Assembly (NCBI GenBank): GCA_963920635.1
Contig: OY987305.1
Span: 12,687,153-12,751,152 of the forward strand
Origin: Pseudeuparius sepicola
Lineage: Eukaryota > Arthropoda > Insecta > Coleoptera > Anthribidae
DNA length: 64,000 nucleotides
Direction of reading: 5' to 3'
Shown here in pieces: positions 58,464-64,000 of the stretch; the first letter of the stretch is position 1; the number at the start of each line of letters is the position of its first letter. The notes beneath the pieces are model-generated. The model saw only the letters and a program-made list of their open reading frames with translations. It was not told where the DNA came from and searched no databases. The position numbers and the translations under genes were made by a program.

Positions 58464-61400
58464 AATCGAAATCTACAGGGTGACAATATATAAAATGTAA
58501 GCATATTCAGGGTGAGTCATTGATAAAGGTGCATACCTTAATACCAAATAGCGAATAGGTATATATGTATGTGTACTTATTTTTAAACCACTCAAGGAAG
58601 CCAATTTTAAAAAAAACCTTGCCAACAGAATCACTACTTTCACATCACACCATAATCAATTATGCAATAGCAAATTCCAAATTTCACCCGACTCATAAAC
58701 AATATTAGGTAGGTATATAGAAACTGACACTTTTTTGGACTTTGTCCCATCGTCATCATTTTCAATAAAGTCCATATCTCAATCCCTTCCCAAATAGTTT
58801 TGATCGAAGACGCACACACACATATATACGTATACACAAAGACACATACACCCTTATTTATTACATTTTCAGATGATTTACCCAATAGCTTTCACTAGTG
58901 ATATATCATAGGTATAGAGAAAAAATATATCCAGAGTCTGTATACCACCCTGTTTCTTTAACTGACGGTTACCGTTCTTAATGCTAATTATCTAAATCTA
59001 TATTTTGAATGACCCAACGTTATACCTACAAAAAACTGCTGCAACGACATCAAAAGATTGATATTCCTTTCTCGTTCGAGTTACAGTTCGTTTCGACATA
59101 ATACCTAAGAGTCTTACGCGCTACTGTTCGAAGTGCTAGACACTTAAATTGACGGCAGCTAAATGAATAAAGATGATTATTATTCAAATGAGCACGGTCT
59201 GACATTTGCGTTGATATTTTCTGGATATTCCTACGGAGAAGATAAGCCGAAGACGTATACAGCCTCCACTTTTATCCCCCTACCTATAAACCGGGCACTC
59301 TAAACTATCTGAAGAGATACAGTGGTGTAGTTGGCAGGTATTTCATACATAGAATACAAGGATAGAATCAAAATCGAATGTAGCATTTGATACTAATGTA
59401 ATGTAATAATGTAATGTATATGGAGTTAAAAATTATCCAAAATACAAATACCATTTGTGAACCTTGTTGAGCGAATATGAAGTTTAAAAACAGGTTATAG
59501 GTTAACAGAAACAGAATTGAAATTTTAAATATAGACGTTATTCAAAAGCCTCATTTTAGATTGTGGAATTACCGACAAGTGTATTAAATTAATATTAAAC
59601 ATGGCCGTATAGTTCCATGGCACAGTGACGTGCACCGTTGCTCCAAAAATACCTACTTTTAATCACTTAGGTCTATTCTTCCCTAGGGATAATTATAGTT
59701 TCTGGTAACTGGTTTAAGAAATCTGTAACTTTTTTGCCATTTATTTTCATTAAATATATATGTTTCCGCAGTGTGAGTTCTTTACATTTTCCCGTTAATT
59801 CATATAAAAATATACATGTACATAAAACTATAGAAATTTTGCATTGAAATATACAAATCGGTAGGTACATAATACTTCATCATCGAAGTAGAAACATATT
59901 TTCTTTCCTTGGGGGTTTCAATGTTGGTGACAAACGATGTGTTACGCCAGTGGTTTAAGGCCATTAACAATTCTCTCGTTTTTGCTCGCAACAGCGTCCG
60001 AAGGAATCTGTTCAATAACGATCGAAGATAAGGAGGAGGTTTCCTTAAAAATTGATGGAACAAAAACAATGGTCAGGTAGTAAAAAACGTAAGGCGAAAC
60101 AATTAACGTTGGAAACATACAAAATACGACGTAGTGGTTTTGAAATCGCCCTTCACCTTTTTTAGAATATTGTATTCTCTTCTGACACCGCCAACTGGTA
60201 TCATTAATTGGTTTCAGTGTGTTGTTTATTTTGTAGGCTGTTGAATATATGAATACATTGGGTGTGGTATTATCTGTATCGCTCTGAATGTTTTGAAACG
60301 CTTCTGGGCTTCGATTGCCAACCTATGGGAGTTCGTAGATATACGAAATGTCACACGCGGAATTATATGACACGGTAATAAAGCTCTAATTGAAATTTCC
60401 AGTTCCTCTGTTTTATCACAACTCATCACATTAGAAACTAACAATAATCAGGCACCTCTTTGAAACGAAAAACTGAGATATGACTGCATTTTAGAGACAT
60501 AAATAAAGATGACATAATTTCAGTGAAACCCAACTAACCTTTCGAAGCACACAATTTATATATTCAACATTTCAGTGCCCCAAATCTGTAAATATATATA
60601 ATTTAAGCCAACCTTTCTCCGGTATTCTAATTATAGCCTAAAATTCGTCCCTGGCAATAAAAAAACCATATAATATTTCTATCATGCTTTTTAAAGACCA
60701 ATAATAGTTGCACTACTTTTTTAGTTTCTACTGATAATGATGCGGAATAGCCCTAGGATAGGTATCAAGATTAAATTAAAATATATGAGGGTATAGAAGT
60801 CACCAAAATTAAACGGGGTGTAGTCTCAGTATACATAGATCCAAAAGGCATTTCTACATATGACACCAATACAACCAAAAAACAAAGTTTTTGTGAACAA
60901 AATTACAAGCGCCTACAATACAACGGTTTGAGCTTTTGGTCGAAATCACCACGAGAAGGGATTATTTAGTTTTTTGTGGTACAGTAGTTTTTAGCTAATA
61001 AAATTACTATGTATTTTTGGAAATTTATTTGCGGCGCAAGCAGATCGTCAAAGTTAAATGACAGATCAATAAATGTCAACTTAAAATGTCACGACAGCAG
61101 AAACAACAGCCTAGCCACCTGTCTGATATTGTACCCTGTGTTCTATCTACTTATCTCTACTAACTTATTTTTGAGTAACTGTCAATAATATTTTACTGAA
61201 TTCCTGAACAGTCAGCGACACAGTTGTCCGTATTTCCTAGAATAAATGCTGATTCTTTAATTTTTCGTCTATTTCCTTCTTCTTCTTTGAGAATTGGTTT
61301 GGATCTATCCAACAAAAACCTATATGATTGTTACTAAAAGAGTGTTCACATATTGTTGACTTCGAAATTTGAGTTTGCCTGATATAATGTGTATGTTCTT

Positions 61401-61477
61401 TTAAAATTACTATGTAACTGGTTACTGATGTAACTGAATATTTTTTTATATTAGATAATAACAAACAAATGATTGAC
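58464..61477. other. AT-rich intronic interval
   Basis: Single MITE-like ends at 58476 (CTACAGGGTGACAATATATA), 58507 (TTCAGGGTGAGTCATTGATA) and 58943 (ATACCACCCTGTTTC) have no clear partners. A CACACACACATATATACG microsatellite-like run is at 58812. No exon recognised. Confidence 0.4.
59673..60444 (-). other. Cluster of coding-like minus-strand frames, unidentified
   Basis: Three adjacent frames (60444-60226, 60069-59800 and 59870-59673) are interrupted by stops and frame changes, but have a mixed, less AT-driven residue content, for example SIRALLPCHIIPRVTFRIS and RAKTRELLMALNHWRNTS. This could be a broken gene or retroelement. No family was recognised and the frames may be fortuitous. Confidence 0.22.
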
Positions 61478-61625
61478 AGGGGTGCAATACTTTTCTATGT
61501 TTTTGGGGCCAAGAAAACAGGAATTCAATTTAGGCACTTATGTGAAGAACAAAAATGATTGAGTATACAGAGTGATTTATTGGGAATGGGAAATCCTGAA
61601 ACTTGAGATAGGAGAGATCATTATA
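61478..61625 (+). repeat. Fragments of repeat G and MITE family C
   Basis: 61478-61545 matches repeat G (GGGGTGCAATACTTTTCTAT, TTTTTGGGGCCAAGAAAACA). 61562-61625 matches the left end of family C (GTGATTTATTGGGAATGGGA, AATCCTGAAACTTGAGATAG). Confidence 0.55.
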
Positions 61626-62049
61626 TGATGACTGAGACCAATATGGCTTATAGAAATATTGGTCGTAGAAATTATTTTTGAAAAAGGGGCTTGTCGTACC
61701 TTCTCATAACCCACTGCTTATGACAACAAAACGCTGGTCCCTTCATTTTATTGAATTTTATATCAGCATGTTATTGTTATGCACTAAATTTTAAGTTAAT
61801 ATCATTTGTCGTTTCCGAAATATTAGTAAAAAACCGTTTAAAAACATAAACTTTAACACCCTGTATCTTTTTTTATTAGGCATTTCCGAACCCATGCTCA
61901 CATGAACTTTTTTGCTTAAAACAAAATTTTCTATCGTTTATTTTAAAATTGTGGTTTACACGTGGGACACCCTCTATAAACTAACAGGTAAAGTTAAACA
62001 TCTAGAAGCTTGTAAAAAATTGTAAATTTTAGAATTAAAATTAAAGATA
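61626..62049. other. Interval with an isolated module copy
   Basis: 61855-61980 contains AACACCCTGTATCTTTTTTT, CCATGCTCACATGAACTTTT and GGGACACCCTCTATA, a partial copy of the module seen in families X and P. No complete element. Confidence 0.45.
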
Positions 62050-62753
62050 TACAGTGTGTCCCAATTTGATACTGGACACCTCAGAAATATATGAAGGGCA
62101 AGGAAAACAAATAATCTATATTTTTTTACTGGTAGTACCAAGGGAGAGTATCTCGTAGGCAGTGGATGGGGTAATTATTTCATGTCCTGCTATGATTTTT
62201 TATAATAGCAAATTTTCAAGAAACCCCATTTACGACAAAATGTTATTATGAAAACTTGTTCAGAATGAAAAACTGAGTAGATTCCCAAAATTTCAAAAGG
62301 CTAGGCCTACTTTGATTTTTAGATTTATCTCCCACTTTTTTCTTAGAAAAGTGTCCTTTCTGGAGCTTTCACGTCAAAATTTTATTTTTTCACGATGATC
62401 AAGTTTCCTTAATAATATTTTGACGTGAAAGCTCCAGAAAGGACACATTTCTCAGAAAAAAGTGGGAGAAAAAGGCAAAAAAGCTTTTGAAATTTGGCAA
62501 TTCTACTAAGTTTTCCATTCTGAACAAGTTTTTTTTATAACATTTTGTCGTAAAAAAATCTCTAATAGGGTTTCTTGAAAATTAGCTATTTTAAAAAATC
62601 ATAGCAGGCCATGAAATAATTACCCCATCCAAATACCACCGCCTATGAGATACTCTCCCCTGGGACTACCAATAAAAAAATAGAGACCATTTGTTTTCCT
62701 TGTCCTTCATATAGTTCTGAGGTGTCCAGTATCAAATTGGGACACACACTGTA
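62050..62753. mobile_element. Foldback MITE family N, copy 2
   Basis: Ends TACAGTGTGTCCCAATTTGA and TCAAATTGGGACACACACTG. It matches copy 1 at 19972-20712 throughout, at about 90%, including GTACCAAGGGAGAGTATCTC, TTTCACGTCAAAATTTTATT and AATACCACCGCCTATGAGAT. The right centre lacks the AAAATCAAAGTAGGCC part that copy 1 has, a small deletion. Confidence 0.92.
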
Positions 62754-64000
62754 ATTTTGAAACGTTAACGTAAAAAATAGTGGAGGACACTTTTTATCAG
62801 TATTGTATTATGTACTGTTCATTTGAAAACTTACCACCCCCAATAACCTAGACCGGTCGATTTTTGTTTGAAGGGGGAACTTTTTTGGAAATCATGCAGT
62901 CTTGATCTAGTCATCCCCTTAGCCCTCAGCAACCCCAATTTGAACCCCACAGCTATTGGCTCATTGGGAATACAAGAAGAAGGTATGCGCAAAAACAACA
63001 ATTTTATAAATGTTAGCAAAGAAAATAATACGTCAGCGCGTAGCGTTTTCACGTTATTCTTTATTTCCGAAAACAATTCTTCGTATACCTAACAATGGTT
63101 TATTCTACAGAAGAAGGAGTTAAAATTGTTTTAATTTAATGTTATACATCAGTTATTATCAGGGACTCTTTAAAATAAGGGGACCCAGCATGTCACAGTC
63201 TATCACAGGAAAAGTGAAGCCTTGCGGGGAAGTTTGTTTTCTTTCGACTCCAAGGAGACCACAAGGGGGCTTGTAGAAGGTTATTATGTTATGTGTCAGT
63301 GTCCAATTGCCATCAGGTTTTATGTGACATGCCAGTGCCATAGATTGTAAAGGGGGAAAATATTTCCCATCTTAATTCACATCAACTTTCAAATTTGAAT
63401 TGCCTTAAGTACAGAGCAAAAAATACTTGGAATATTTTCCTCTGATTATCTAGTTATGAAATAATGAATTGACTATTATCTAAAAATCTTAGAAAGTATA
63501 TTCATTCTTAGAAAGTATATTAATTTAAGTACCCTTATTATAGTTCTAATAAGCAGAAATGTTGTTTGGAAAAACATAATAGCTTATCAAATTTCCCGAA
63601 TTAATATGATGTCTTTTTGAATTTGATATATACATAATGTATAATATTTCATTATGAGTTTTTAAAAGTATAAAAAGTCAAATTCACCTGATTTTCTTTT
63701 ATAATGAACACCAAGAAAAACTACCATGATTAGACCTACTCTTATTAGTCCATCTCAAAAACTGTGAATGTTCTTTGGGTAGATACATTCGTCAAGGGAA
63801 GAAAGTTCAAATATACATATTACAAGTGGATTGAGGAACCTGGTAACAAGGTGCCAAAGTGACAAATTCTATATAAGTCTTTAAAGTTTATTTTACGGCC
63901 TAATTAAACGTACTTTCCTGATAATTGTTGTAACCTATATGCTAGAACTACATTGTTCTTACCTGTGGAAAGTTAAGTGGGGTGATTATAATTCAGCTTT
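62754..64000. other. AT-rich interval to window end
   Basis: A 17-bp direct duplication TTAGAAAGTATATTCATTC / TTAGAAAGTATATTAATTT lies at 63490-63525. Frames at 62831-63092 on both strands are shadows of each other without a recognisable domain. Nothing else could be supported. Confidence 0.4.

Larger units (their letters stand above)
22793..64000 (+). other. grh: Presumed long grh intron
   Basis: No exon for the CP2 DNA-binding or dimerisation regions was recognised on the + strand before the window ends. The simplest reading is a single intron of at least 41 kb filled with foldback elements. It is also possible that short internal exons were missed. Confidence 0.5.

Noticed and set aside
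1..64000. CRISPR array, operon or prophage-type system
   Set aside because: Direct repeats here have no regular spacer structure, and base composition, introns and MITEs show an animal nuclear genome.

Overview
This window looks like a piece of a large, AT-rich, repeat-loaded insect genome. One protein-coding exon is convincing: 22143-22786 on the + strand. It encodes the first 214 residues of a Grainyhead (CP2/LSF family) transcription factor, recognised from two blocks shared with Drosophila Grh, and it ends on a consensus splice donor. The CP2 DNA-binding and dimerisation domains are not in the window, so they must lie beyond position 64000 or in exons I could not see. The insect order cannot be fixed from this window; a large-genome insect is the safe statement.

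Layout. Positions 1-3860 hold dispersed foldback repeats and a degenerate short satellite. Positions 3861-6450 form a GC-rich island made of three 242-bp tandem units (the second split by a 1.43-kb MITE) followed by a CpG-dense tract with an arthropod-type TCAGT initiator near 6191. Positions 6451-21500 are mostly repeats, with one ATG-free, GC-rich exon-like block ending on a consensus donor at 13734. Positions 21530-22786 hold a second GC-rich block, a splice acceptor at 22007, an ATG-free leader and the grh exon. Everything downstream is read as one long grh intron, interrupted by one more GC-rich exon-like block with a donor at 36580. All four candidate first-exon regions lie on the + strand, which fits one gene with several promoters, but no transcript evidence is available here.

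The rest is transposon-derived. More than fifteen long inverted-repeat (foldback) elements are visible. Most start with TACAGGGTG or TACAGTGT and, where it can be read, sit in TA target duplications. Several families with different outer ends share the same inner sequence blocks, which suggests a mosaic, module-swapping history under one mobilising enzyme (inference). Some arms are 430 to 700 bp, so intronic transcripts could form long double-stranded RNA. Distinct from these are an 800-bp MULE-like element at 18116-18915 with an 8-bp target duplication and a decayed transposase fragment, and a hAT-like element at 55288-56122 with a perfect 8-bp duplication TTTTACGC.

I see no CRISPR array, rRNA or intact transposase, and no evidence for a new multi-gene system. 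The most unusual features are the mosaic foldback superfamily, the MULE remnant nested in a foldback arm, the 74/75-bp hairpin just upstream of the grh exon, and the 242-bp triplication at a candidate promoter.
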